The notes beneath the pieces are model-generated. The model was not told where the DNA came from. It saw only the letters and a program-made list of their open reading frames with translations, and made no database searches. Of a stretch of 64,000 nucleotides of DNA, positions 10,801-17,849 are shown piece by piece. The translations under genes were made by a program, and so were the position numbers. This DNA comes from Thermobifida halotolerans (GTDB lineage Bacteria; Actinomycetota; Actinomycetes; Streptosporangiales; Streptosporangiaceae), in NCBI RefSeq assembly GCF_003574835.2, contig NZ_CP063196.1, forward strand, positions 4,278,001 through 4,342,000, given 5' to 3'. Position 1 is the first letter of the stretch. Each line of letters opens with the position of its first letter.

Positions 10801-11767
10801 CCAGTTTCAGGGGGTTGAGCTCGGGGGCCTCCCCCCAGTCCTCACGCCAACTCTTGTTCGGGGCGTTGACCGGTACCACGGGAACGAATTCGGAACGGGC
10901 GTGGGGAGCCTCGAACTCCGCCGCTGTCTTATTGTCGAAGAGGTGCCGACCGTCAGTCCAGACAAACGGAGCACGCGTCCCCCTCAGCCCTCCGGAGTGT
11001 GGCCGTTCCGGATCCACAGCCTCCCACAGTGCGGAGCACAGGTGGCCGCGCGCCAGAACCGGACGTTCCCCGTAGAGGAGGTCAAGCCCCTCCTCCTCGG
11101 GGTCGTGCGCCGGTCTGCTGCGCTCGACCGGAACAAGTCGACTGTCCCCGTGGCACCGGACACGGATCTGGGGTTGGAAGACATGATCCTGGGGTTTCGG
11201 TCTGTCGGATTCCGCCAGAGAACCGTTGACGAGGAACAGGGAGACCCTCCAGACTCCGCTTCTCGCGTCCTCACGGCTCCGGATCTCGAGTCTTACCGCC
11301 GGATCCGAGGGGTCGGTGAGGGAACGGGTGGTGGAACAGTCCACTGACCTCCAGACGACACCGTACGGCCTACGCTCCCAGGAGCCCTCGGTCTTCCCGT
11401 ACCTCGCCCAAGTGCAGCAGAGGTCGAGAGTCGGAACGGAGGGGCTCTCGACCGCCAGCGAAATCCCCATGGAAGCCGGGCGGGACATCGGGTCCAGAAC
11501 CAGTGAGGGCAGGGACGCCACCCCAGAGCCGCTTCCCGGAACCACCGTGCCCGGGTCTGCTTCGTCTTCGGCGGCGCTCTCCGATTCACCGGCGAGCTCC
11601 TCGTCCGAGTCGAGCTCGACCGACAGAGTGCTCTCCGGCGCGAGGACACCCACGATGTATTCGTCGAGAGGGTCCTCGGTGTCGGCCGTCATCCGTTCGG
11701 TCGGTCCCTCACGCGGTCCCAGCACCTCTGCGACCAACGCTTCGACCAGACTGTCCCGCTCGCTCAC
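7856..11767 (-). CDS. drmA: DrmA-like large SF2 helicase (DISARM core)
   Basis: A 1303-residue protein starting at GTG 11767 behind GGGAGG. Helicase motifs are spread over the middle and C terminus: Walker A DLLWFPTGGGKTEAY near 445, DELHLIEG near 845 in the DExH position, STATVRQ after it, and ATGRVGRS near 1095. A roughly 440-residue N-terminal extension precedes the helicase core, as in DrmA. DrmA is the DNA-translocating core of DISARM and acts with DrmB. The drmA stop overlaps the drmB start region. Codon use looks like the neighbouring defence genes and less GC-biased than the chromosome to the right. Which methylase or nuclease completes the system is not visible; the HNH gene upstream is the obvious nuclease candidate. 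Confidence 0.87.
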   Translation of the reverse strand: MSERDSLVEALVAEVLGPREGPTERMTADTEDPLDEYIVGVLAPESTLSVELDSDEELAGESESAAEDEADPGTVVPGSGSGVASLPSLVLDPMSRPASMGISLAVESPSVPTLDLCCTWARYGKTEGSWERRPYGVVWRSVDCSTTRSLTDPSDPAVRLEIRSREDARSGVWRVSLFLVNGSLAESDRPKPQDHVFQPQIRVRCHGDSRLVPVERSRPAHDPEEEGLDLLYGERPVLARGHLCSALWEAVDPERPHSGGLRGTRAPFVWTDGRHLFDNKTAAEFEAPHARSEFVPVVPVNAPNKSWREDWGEAPELNPLKLAELSDGVELREALTPLADGYGRWIDALAGGEDDVLAANPALQRHVAGCRGALERVRDGIEVLATDHDARMAFCFANRAIALQSRWTKGKVNPWWPFQLAFQLINIRAVVEEAHPDRNVCDLLWFPTGGGKTEAYLGLAAFTLAHRRLRALRERRPDGGSGVAVLSRYTLRLLTIQQYRRALALVTACEFLRTTGTPRERGWRPTGWKDAGDLPWGTHRFSIGLWVGGGVTPNNLHDFAYRDSSGKHIPVFGALSILSGKKGEGEPAQILNCPSCRAVLAIPSDGLAAGETVTLHLVLGEVEPPVPAEASQLSQEPFEVLSVEVTPHAAEEFATVSLTFRVGEDVPANRVDTWFGDHVLRNLFANRPYLVSARATRPGYFVRSVMARKEEDVEFELFCPNPHCDLNTDVVWDEQTHAGPWPVPEAFDRGDGTSTRCPIPAWTVDEQIYARCPSMIIATVDKFARLAYEPRAAAIFGNVDKQHEYLGYYRTWVPPSGRSGFPVKPRENPTWGRSSAIGRLRPPELILQDELHLIEGPLGSMVGLYETGIDLLATTRVGDTLVRPKYIASTATVRQAEEQVQSLFARDLQVFPPPGARVDDSFFSWGDSGHPLDSDGPGRLYVGLVAPGRGAQTPLVRAWSRLLQEPLERLGAGASERSLDPFWTLVGYFNAIRELAGAVALVRQDIVQRLNSIAGDSESRTLSEHLDPMELSSRADSLRLPRMLEDLGKGIPDEDETVSVVVATSMFGTGVDVDRLGLMFVNGQPKTTSAYIQATGRVGRSTGGLVVTFYRASRPRDLSHYEYFAGYHHTLYRHVEPVTVNPFAPRARDRALGPLAVSLLRQAARLEGPEGTVAVDSRWRVQQRIKNGWYCRADEMSSARTEPDVELVPELLEIRAAEQPVMRRPQESEVAEHMRAELDRWRDTAEQHGGSLLFHESTVTRPASSPVVLGDLAHHVAGTDEVFENAPNSLREVEATTSVRGRG

Positions 11768-12101
11768 CAGAGTTCCTCCCGGTCCTGACTGGGTTTGGGG
11801 CCGGAGGAGAGCAGCCCTTCACAGATGGGCTCAGCCCCAGGACATGACCGTACACAGCGTCAAGGACAGACCTGAAGCCCGGAAGACCAGGTCACCGACC
11901 TACTACACAGCCAACGCGTTCCCTGAAAGACTAGGACCAATCAGTCCCTATCGCAGCAAAAAGGGCAGAAATCTGCCTGCTCGCTGTACCGAGAAGGCAG
12001 GGGGCGGTCCGGTCGTCCTGTGGAGCGCCGGCCGCTCCTTCTCCGGTGGGCAGCAAGCAGACAGCGTTCGTCAACGACCACGAACGGGAGACTGGTCAGG
12101 A
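11768..12101. other. Divergent intergenic region, drmA and HNH genes
   Basis: This 334-bp spacer lies between the drmA start and the HNH gene start, which face away from each other, so it should carry both promoters. I found no gene and no convincing -35/-10 pair. Confidence 0.5.
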
Positions 12102-12824
12102 ATGAGGGACCCCGCCTGGGCCTGGGAGGAAATCGTTCTGGCGTGTGCTCTTGTCGAGCAGAACGGACGTCGGGAACTCAGGGAGCATGACCCTGCAACC
12201 GTCGAGTTGTCCCGCCTGCTACAGCGGTTGCCGATCCATCCGCCCAGTGTCCGCTCCGGTGTCTTCCGGAGTCCCGGAAGTGTCTCGCGTAAGACGACCG
12301 ACCTGGCCACCCGTTATCCCGGCTACTGGGGAAAACCCACGCGCGGCAGCAAGAAGGACCAGGAGGTGGTCAATGCCTTCGTGGAGGCTCCCGAGCAGAT
12401 GCTCGCAACCGCAGCGCGTATCCGGGAGAACGCACTCACCGGTCGTCTTCACAAACTTCTTCCGGTGCTTGACGAGGTCGAACCGGAGGAGGTCAGTGCC
12501 GCGGAGGGGCGCCTTCTCTACCTGATCCACCGCACCCGTGAACGTGACCCCAAGCTACGGAAGGCCAAGATCAGGCAGACCCGCACCGCGGGAAGACCGG
12601 TTGCCTGCGAGGTGTGCGGTTTCGACTTCGGGCGCACGTACGGGCAGCGCGGAGCCGACTACATCGAATGTCACCACATCGTGCCGCTCCACCACATCGG
12701 AGAGAGCGTGACACGACTGGAAGACCTCGCTCTTCTCTGCTCGAACTGCCATCGGATGATCCACAGGACACGGCCGTGGCTCACGCCAGGCGAGTTGAAG
12801 GAGATTGTGGAGAACCGTCGATGA
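12102..12824 (+). CDS. HNH endonuclease (defence island)
   Basis: A 240-residue protein with a C-terminal HNH nuclease domain: CEVCGFDF near residue 168, ECHHIVPLHH near 190 and LLCSNCHRMIHR near 212. The two CxxC pairs form the usual zinc site and the HH pair supplies the catalytic histidine. The N-terminal 150 residues are helical-looking and unassigned, possibly a DNA-recognition region resembling those of McrA-type nucleases. ATG 12102 is preceded by CAGG; the frame is open further upstream but without protein-like sequence. It lies next to drmA in divergent orientation and may supply the cleavage activity of the island. That role is inferred. Confidence 0.85.
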   Translation: MRDPAWAWEEIVLACALVEQNGRRELREHDPATVELSRLLQRLPIHPPSVRSGVFRSPGSVSRKTTDLATRYPGYWGKPTRGSKKDQEVVNAFVEAPEQMLATAARIRENALTGRLHKLLPVLDEVEPEEVSAAEGRLLYLIHRTRERDPKLRKAKIRQTRTAGRPVACEVCGFDFGRTYGQRGADYIECHHIVPLHHIGESVTRLEDLALLCSNCHRMIHRTRPWLTPGELKEIVENRR

Positions 12825-12897
12825 GTCTCACAGAAGTGTGAGAGCCGCCCGGACCGGAATCCGGGTGTCTGTCCAGCCCCAGACAATGAAACGATTT

Positions 12898-12925
12898 CAG
12901 CCGGCTCCATGCACAGAGCCGGCTG
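12898..12925. terminator. Perfect 10-bp hairpin between convergent genes
   Basis: CAGCCGGCTC at 12898-12907 and its exact complement at 12916-12925 flank an 8-base loop, between the HNH stop and the leftward small membrane gene. A second overlapping 9-bp inverted repeat (12924-12932 with 12945-12953) follows. Together they look like a bidirectional terminator. Confidence 0.65.
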
Positions 12926-12972
12926 GTGGCTGCCCTCGTCAAGACAGCCACCAATCCTCACAGGATCTTCGG

Positions 12973-13146
12973 TTAGGTCATGTTGATGGTCACGGCCATA
13001 CCGTTGGCAGCAGCAACCAGACTGACCGCAGCCCCGATGACCAAAAGCAGCAGCGCCAGGCGAGTGGTCCGGGGCCAACTGCCCAGTGAGTCCCCAACCA
13101 CCTGTACAACCGCCTTGAGCACGGGTCCCAGCCAACGCAGATCCAT
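12973..13146 (-). CDS. Small single-span membrane protein (57 aa)
   Basis: The frame begins at ATG 13146 with an AGGAGAGG ribosome binding site upstream, which argues that it is translated. The product has an amphipathic N-terminal half containing several basic residues and then one hydrophobic segment around LALLLLVIGAAVSLVAA, predicted to span the membrane. I recognise no family. It is the last gene before the putative attachment site and points toward the HNH gene. Small membrane peptides accompany some anti-phage systems, but nothing in the sequence proves a link. It could equally be an element-borne orphan. Confidence 0.5.
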   Translation of the reverse strand: MDLRWLGPVLKAVVQVVGDSLGSWPRTTRLALLLLVIGAAVSLVAAANGMAVTINMT

Positions 13147-13273
13147 CGCCTCACCTCTCCTGAAAAAAGAAAAAGGACCCAACGTGGTCTGGCAACCGCT
13201 AACACCGAGGCTCGCACTCTGCGAGGAGAAATCCGCAGATGCGGCAAGGTGAAACTTGCCCTTACACGACAAA

Positions 13274-13294
13274 ACAGCCACCAATAGTGGCTGT
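13274..13294. repeat. Inverted repeat upstream of small membrane gene
   Basis: ACAGCCAC (13274-13281) and GTGGCTGT (13287-13294) form a perfect 8-bp stem with a 5-base loop. The 12-mer ACAGCCACCAAT starting at 13274 also occurs at 12944-12955, so direct copies bracket the small membrane gene. Operator, hairpin or recombination scar are all possible. Confidence 0.5.
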
Positions 13295-13666
13295 AACAGA
13301 CTGCCGCGACCACGTCGAATCCACTTGGACCGACTTATGAAGTTTGTCCTCGGGAGGATCTCTCTCCGAGGAAGTAGCCATTGACCCCTGAGGCGTCAGA
13401 AAGGAGAGTAAGGGGAGAGCGGGGATCTGTCAAGTCCATTGATGTGGACAACACACCCGAAGCCTCCGTCCGTGTCGCGTTCCCAACCGACTCTCCTGAC
13501 CTTGATGTCCTGCAGTATCACTCGGCACTGGATCGCCCTCGACTCGTTCCCGGACTGCTCTGAGTTCCCGGCCCCGCGACAAATGCGCGACAGAGTTCCC
13601 GCCGCCACATCGAACTCTTGACAAACCCGCAGGTCACAGCACCAAAAAGCCCTTCCATACAGTTCC
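13295..13666. other. Non-coding stretch before attachment site
   Basis: I see no supported gene here. A leftward frame is open for about 90 codons to 13396 but has no start codon with a ribosome binding site and no recognisable protein features. Confidence 0.4.
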
Positions 13667-13711
13667 CTACGGATCAGAAGGTTGGGGATTCCATTCCCTC
13701 CGAGCGCGCCA
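13667..13711 (+). other. 3' half of tRNA-Arg(ACG): putative attachment site
   Basis: These 45 bases read as anticodon loop CTACGGA, 3' anticodon strand, 5-base variable loop, T arm beginning GGGGATTC, acceptor strand CGAGCGC, discriminator G and CCA: exactly positions 32-76 of a tRNA-Arg(ACG). About three bases differ from the usual actinobacterial sequence, in the T arm. The 5' half is absent, so it is not a functional tRNA. Site-specific integration into a tRNA gene leaves an intact gene at one end and a 3' copy in the same orientation at the far end. The element would therefore be the DNA to the left, with the intact tRNA beyond the left edge. Confidence 0.72.
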
Positions 13712-13928
13712 CACTGGATAGTGTCTGACCTGGCCGTTCTCCCTTCGGGAGGGCGCCTTTGCCGTGTATACGGGTGCCGTCGGGGGTGTACGGGGGCGCG
13801 ACAGAGTTCGCGCGGGGCGGCGGGAGCCCGGCCGGGCCGCGCGGGCCGGCGGTCTCGTTGTCCTGCTCCAGGAAGGAAGGCGGCGGGAGCCGGTGAGCAA
13901 CGGATCTCGCCGCCGCTCACCGGGGACC

Positions 13929-14921
13929 TCAGTTCCCGTCTCCGGCCGCTTCGGCGTCGGCGATCCTGCCGCGCAGCATGAGACTCATCACCGCCATGAA
14001 CCGGTCCGTCCGCCGCCGGCCGAGCACGAACGGGTTCTCCCCGTCGGGCTGGTTCCTGAGCTGTTCGACGCGGTCGAGTCCGTGGTCGACGGGGTGGTTG
14101 GACAGTTCCACGTCCACCTTCGCCCTGCGCATCCGGTTCCGGAAGGAGCGGATGGACGACAGGTAGGTCCGCAGTTCCGTGAGTGTCTCGGGCGGGTTGG
14201 TACCGCCCCACAGCATGGCCGTGTGGCGCTCGGAGCCCGCCCGCACCGGGAAGATGGGCGAGACGGTGCCCGGGGTGTGGCCGGGGGTGTGGTGCAGGTG
14301 GATCGTGGTGTCGCCGAGCGTGAGCCGCTGCCCGTCGGCGATCTCCAGGTCCCGGGCGGGGGCGTCGTCCGGCCGGGTGCGGGCGACGAGGTCCCAGTCG
14401 GCCGGTGACATCAGCACGCGCGCCCCGTAGCGGTCGGCGAGATACCGCGCTCCTCCGAAGTGGTCGTAGTGGCCGTGGGTGACGACGACATACCTGACCG
14501 TCTCCGGGTCGGCTCCCAGTTCCCGCAGCCCCGGGACGATCACGTTCTCGGCGTCTTCGGCAGACCTGAGCGCGTCGATCAGCACGATCCCGTCGTCCGT
14601 CAGGACCGCCATGGCGTGGACGAAGCCCACGCTCAGCATCGCGAGGTCGTCGAACAGCTTCACCGGGGCCGGGGGGTCGGGGAAGTCGGGAATGCTGACG
14701 TCGGGGGTGAGTGCCCTGACGAGAGCCAGCAGGACCGGGTCCTCCCCGGCCAGCCTGCGGGCGCGGTCGTAGTGGATCTGCCCGCCGGTTCCGGCGGCCG
14801 CGGCAGGCGAGGCGAGACCGACCACGCCGGCACCGGCCGCGAGCCCGAGGGCGGCGAGTTGGCCGAAGCGGCGCCTGGAGAGGTGGTCGGCCGTGCCGTC
14901 GCGGCGCGGAGAAGACTCCAT
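13929..14921 (-). CDS. Tat-exported metallo-beta-lactamase-fold hydrolase
   Basis: A 330-residue protein with an N-terminal Tat signal: SRRRFGQLAALGLAAG followed by an Ala-rich h-region and ASPAAAAG cleavage region. The mature part carries THGHYDHFGG near residue 150, the HxHxDH zinc site of the MBL fold, and a downstream HHTPGHTPG histidine block. Start ATG 14921 sits behind CAGGAGAATCACC. Family members hydrolyse diverse esters, lactams or thioesters, or are oxidoreductases; the substrate cannot be read from sequence. It stands alone and is probably active outside the membrane with two zinc ions. Confidence 0.82.
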   Translation of the reverse strand: MESSPRRDGTADHLSRRRFGQLAALGLAAGAGVVGLASPAAAAGTGGQIHYDRARRLAGEDPVLLALVRALTPDVSIPDFPDPPAPVKLFDDLAMLSVGFVHAMAVLTDDGIVLIDALRSAEDAENVIVPGLRELGADPETVRYVVVTHGHYDHFGGARYLADRYGARVLMSPADWDLVARTRPDDAPARDLEIADGQRLTLGDTTIHLHHTPGHTPGTVSPIFPVRAGSERHTAMLWGGTNPPETLTELRTYLSSIRSFRNRMRRAKVDVELSNHPVDHGLDRVEQLRNQPDGENPFVLGRRRTDRFMAVMSLMLRGRIADAEAAGDGN

Positions 14922-15273
14922 GGTGATTCTCCTGACTGTTGTGGCGGACGAGCGGAGAGCGACCGCGCCCCATGAGCCTGTACGGCCGGAGACGGCGCCG
15001 CCCACAGAGGTTCGATACCGCTCGTTCCTCTCCGGTTCGCCGCGGATACGCGGTGTCACGCTGTACCGCTCACCGCTGCACGGCGGCGACCGCGCGGACC
15101 TGGCCGGGCAGCGGGCGTCCGCCCGGCGCTCGGTGGGAGGACCGGGAATTTCCACAGCCTGTGGAGGAGGCCCCGACCCGTCCGCCCGTCGGGCACGTGC
15201 GGTCTCGGAGCACCCGGTGTCCCGAGACCGCACACCGCCCGCTCCTGCGCTGTCGGTTCTGGCGCTGAGTAGG
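14922..15273. other. Intergenic region with a 15-bp palindrome
   Basis: No gene is supported in these 352 bases. TCCACAG-C-CTGTGGA at 15151-15165 is a perfect palindrome with 7-bp arms, very similar to the longer palindrome at 49423-49441, suggesting a shared DNA-binding site. Confidence 0.5.
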
Positions 15274-15723
15274 TCATCCAGACATGCGGGGCGCGCCCGG
15301 CGCCGGATCCGGTGCGGAGGTGCTGCGGGTGCGTCGGGTGAACTGGTCCAGTGCCCAGGCGCCGGGGCCGAGGACGGCGATGAGGAGGAAGGCCCAACTG
15401 TACATCGCGGCGAGTTCGCCGCCGTTGTTGAGGGGCAGCAGTGCCTGGGGTTGGTGGACGAAGAAGTAGGCGTAGGCCATGGAGCCGGAGGCGAGGGTGG
15501 CGTTGGTCCGGGTGAACAGGCCGATGAGGACGAGGGCGCCGCAGACGAGTTGGATGAGTGCGGCCCACCAGCCGGGCCAGGTGGCGAGTTCGATGGCCTG
15601 GCCGGTGCCCCGGTTGCCGCCGAGTACCCCGAACAGGGAGGCCACGCCGTGGAGCAGGAACATCAGTCCCACGACCATGCGGAACAGGGCGAGGACCGGT
15701 TCACGGAATTGGTCCAGATTCAT
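15274..15723 (-). CDS. DoxX family membrane protein
   Basis: A 149-residue protein with four hydrophobic segments (around FRMVVGLMFLLHG, ALIQLVCGALVLIGLF, ASGSMAYAYFFV and YSWAFLLIAVLGP), the topology and spacing of DoxX proteins. The GLMFLLHGVASLFG stretch is typical. DoxX-type proteins are associated with quinone or thiol redox in the membrane; in mycobacteria a relative partners with superoxide dismutase. The function here is unknown. It lies upstream of the metallo-hydrolase gene in the same direction, but 350 bases apart, so co-transcription is uncertain. Confidence 0.82.
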   Translation of the reverse strand: MNLDQFREPVLALFRMVVGLMFLLHGVASLFGVLGGNRGTGQAIELATWPGWWAALIQLVCGALVLIGLFTRTNATLASGSMAYAYFFVHQPQALLPLNNGGELAAMYSWAFLLIAVLGPGAWALDQFTRRTRSTSAPDPAPGAPRMSG

Positions 15724-15811
15724 GAGATCACCTCGAAGGGGACGCGCGGGCGGCGGCCGGGGCGCGTGGGGACCACCCCGGCCGCCGGAACGCGGTCGAA
15801 CGGAACGCGGA

Positions 15812-16768
15812 TCAGTCCTCGGCGATCCAGCCGACCATGATTCCCATCACGCCCTCATGGGAGTGACCGGGGATCACATACCGGGCCGTGGTGCGCAGGT
15901 AGTCGCCGCGGTCGATCCGGCCCAGGTCGCCACTGCACGGCGGCATGTCCGAGATCTGGCCGTGCCCGTTGAGGTCGATGAACTCGGGGGTGCCGCCCTC
16001 TTCCGCGGTGATGTGGCAGAGCGTCTGGCCGCGGTCGGACAGGTTCACGGTCCACAGGGAGTGCCCGGAGTGGTGCAGGTGGCCGCGCATGTGCACGAGG
16101 TCGCCGGAGACGGTGGAACGCCACAGGTCGGACTCCTCGCTGGTGCCCTCGGGGGCGTCGTAGGCGCTGCCGTAGCAGCCGCCGACGTCCAGCCACAGCG
16201 GCGTGAGCGGCTCCAGGTCGGCGCTGGAGGGCACGTGGGTGAAGGTGACGGAGATCTTGACCGTCTTCTCCTCGTGCGAGTGGTTCATCAGGTCGTAGTT
16301 GAGGTACCAGCGCTCGGAGCCGCCCACGTGCAGCCCGTACCCGTCGGGGAAGTCGCTCGCGACCCGCTCGTTTCCGGAGGCGAGGACCCGCTGTGAGCCG
16401 CCGCAGACGGTGTCCCGCTCGCTGGCGTTGAACATCACGAAGTGGTGCAGCATCGCCCCGGTGTTGACGTTGGCCTCCGAGCCGTCCTCGTAGAGGAGCG
16501 TGGGGTCGAAGCCGGTGATGTAGCAGTCCTCGCACGGCCTCTCGACGTTCAGTTCGATGCCGCTGGTCTCGGAGCCGCCGTGGCCGCCTTCCCCTCCGTC
16601 ATGGGGCGCGGCGGGAAGGGTGAAGGGGCCGTATTCCACGATTGTGGTCTGTTCGACGCCGGTCGGCTGCGCCGCGGCCGGGGCCTGGGCGGCGCCGACG
16701 GCGAACAGCGCCGTGCCGAGCGCCAACGCGGCCGCGGCCGCGGTTGACATGATTCTTTGCAGGGACAC
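15812..16768 (-). CDS. Secreted protein resembling copper type II monooxygenases
   Basis: A 318-residue protein starting at GTG 16768, four bases after GAGGAGG. A Sec signal (ALALGTALFAVGAAQAPAAA) precedes a His/Gly-rich linker. The body contains MLHHFVMF, VHMRGHLHHSGH and IPGHSHEGVMGIM. The HH, HxH and late Met are arranged like the CuH and CuM ligands of peptidylglycine/dopamine monooxygenase-type enzymes, and four or more Cys could form disulfides. I infer a secreted copper protein, perhaps an ascorbate-dependent monooxygenase or a copper-binding relative without that activity. It is a single gene with no clear partner beyond nearby DoxX. Confidence 0.6.
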   Translation of the reverse strand: MSLQRIMSTAAAAALALGTALFAVGAAQAPAAAQPTGVEQTTIVEYGPFTLPAAPHDGGEGGHGGSETSGIELNVERPCEDCYITGFDPTLLYEDGSEANVNTGAMLHHFVMFNASERDTVCGGSQRVLASGNERVASDFPDGYGLHVGGSERWYLNYDLMNHSHEEKTVKISVTFTHVPSSADLEPLTPLWLDVGGCYGSAYDAPEGTSEESDLWRSTVSGDLVHMRGHLHHSGHSLWTVNLSDRGQTLCHITAEEGGTPEFIDLNGHGQISDMPPCSGDLGRIDRGDYLRTTARYVIPGHSHEGVMGIMVGWIAED

Positions 16769-17426
16769 GATTCCTCCTCGGGAGAACTCCTGGAAAGAAG
16801 ATCAGGGGGCAGGCGGGATTTCCGGATGGGATCTCTCCCCCGCGCACGGAAAGCACCGAGCGTGGAAACGATCGACACTGGTCGGAAGGGGGTTCTGCCC
16901 GGCCGGACACGGCCGTGGATGCGGTTGGACTCGTGTCCGCCGCCGGTCCCGGTCTCTTTGCGCACTGTTGAGGGCAGCCCCGGGACGGACGGGGGCGCTG
17001 GTCGGTCGACACCTTCGTCGGCGCGTTCTCCGCATTCGGACCGGCAGGGGTGGGCCTGCCGAACGCGGTTGATTCCCTGATATGCCCTCAGTGCGGTTCT
17101 CTAAGAAGAGTGACCGTCAGTGAGTCGAATGTCAACGGAAAGTGACTATCCAAAGAATGGACGACACCCCTCCCTCCTTACCACCAGTAGTTTTCCGACC
17201 ACCCGGTGAAGAGAACCGGTGATTTCGCCGATGAGGTGGCGGGGCGCGGTTGCCGCTCGCCGCGATCTTGCTTCCACAGCCACACTCAGTGCCCGAATCC
17301 GCCCCCGGGGACAGGGAGGTGGGTGTCCGCTCCAAAATTCCTGAACCGGTGTCGATTCCGCCCGCGCCCGTTCGACGCAAGGGTAGAGGGGCGATCAGCG
17401 GCCCCGGCGACAACAGGGAGACAGCG
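16769..17426. other. Divergent intergenic region
   Basis: A 658-bp spacer between the leftward secreted copper-type protein and the rightward YCII gene. No gene was found. It contains the candidate ECF42 promoter listed separately; the remainder shows nothing I can assign. Confidence 0.5.
17350..17376 (+). promoter_or_regulatory. Candidate ECF42-dependent promoter
   Basis: TGTCGA at 17350-17355 and CGAC at 17373-17376 are separated by 17 bases, 50 bases before the YCII start codon. ECF42 sigma factors are reported to recognise TGTCGA in the -35 and CGA/TC-type sequences in the -10 region and to drive their own DGPF/sigma operon. The match of motif, spacing and position supports autoregulation. 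Confidence 0.6.
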
Positions 17427-17849
17427 ATGAAGTACATGCTCATCATGCGCACCACCGACGCGGCGGTCGAGGCCTCCAAGAACGTGGACTTCGAGGAGAT
17501 CATCAACGCGATGGGCGCCTACAACGAGTCGATGATGAAGGCGGGCGTGCTGCTGGCGGGCGAGGGCCTGTCCGATGCCGAGGAGGGCTTCGTCGTCGAC
17601 TTCGACGCCGAGGAGCCGATCGTCACCGACGGCCCGTACGGCGAGACGCACGAGCTGTTCAACGGGTTCTGGATCATCCAGGTCGCCAGCAGGGAAGAGG
17701 CGGCCGAGTGGGCGAGGCGCGCCCCGCTCGGGCCGGGCAGCAAGCTGGAGGTGCGTCGCGTGACCGACACGGAGGACTTCGCCGACTACGCCGACAACGA
17801 GTACGTCAAGAAGGAAGCCGGATGGCGCAAGGAGCTCGGCACCGAGTGA
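17427..17849 (+). CDS. YCII/DGPF-domain protein, ECF42 partner
   Basis: A 140-residue single-domain YCII protein beginning MKYMLIMRTTDAAVE, with the family block TDGPYGETHELFNGFW (DGPF variant DGPY) near residues 71-86. Proteins of this type are encoded next to ECF42 sigma factors in many actinobacteria and are thought to be part of the regulated output; their biochemical activity is not established. ATG 17427 follows GGGAGACAGCG. The gene overlaps the sigma factor start by four bases, so the two are translationally coupled. Confidence 0.88.
   Translation: MKYMLIMRTTDAAVEASKNVDFEEIINAMGAYNESMMKAGVLLAGEGLSDAEEGFVVDFDAEEPIVTDGPYGETHELFNGFWIIQVASREEAAEWARRAPLGPGSKLEVRRVTDTEDFADYADNEYVKKEAGWRKELGTE

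Noticed and set aside
13667-13711. A functional tRNA-Arg gene
   Set aside because: The D arm and 5' acceptor strand are missing, and the T arm carries changes.
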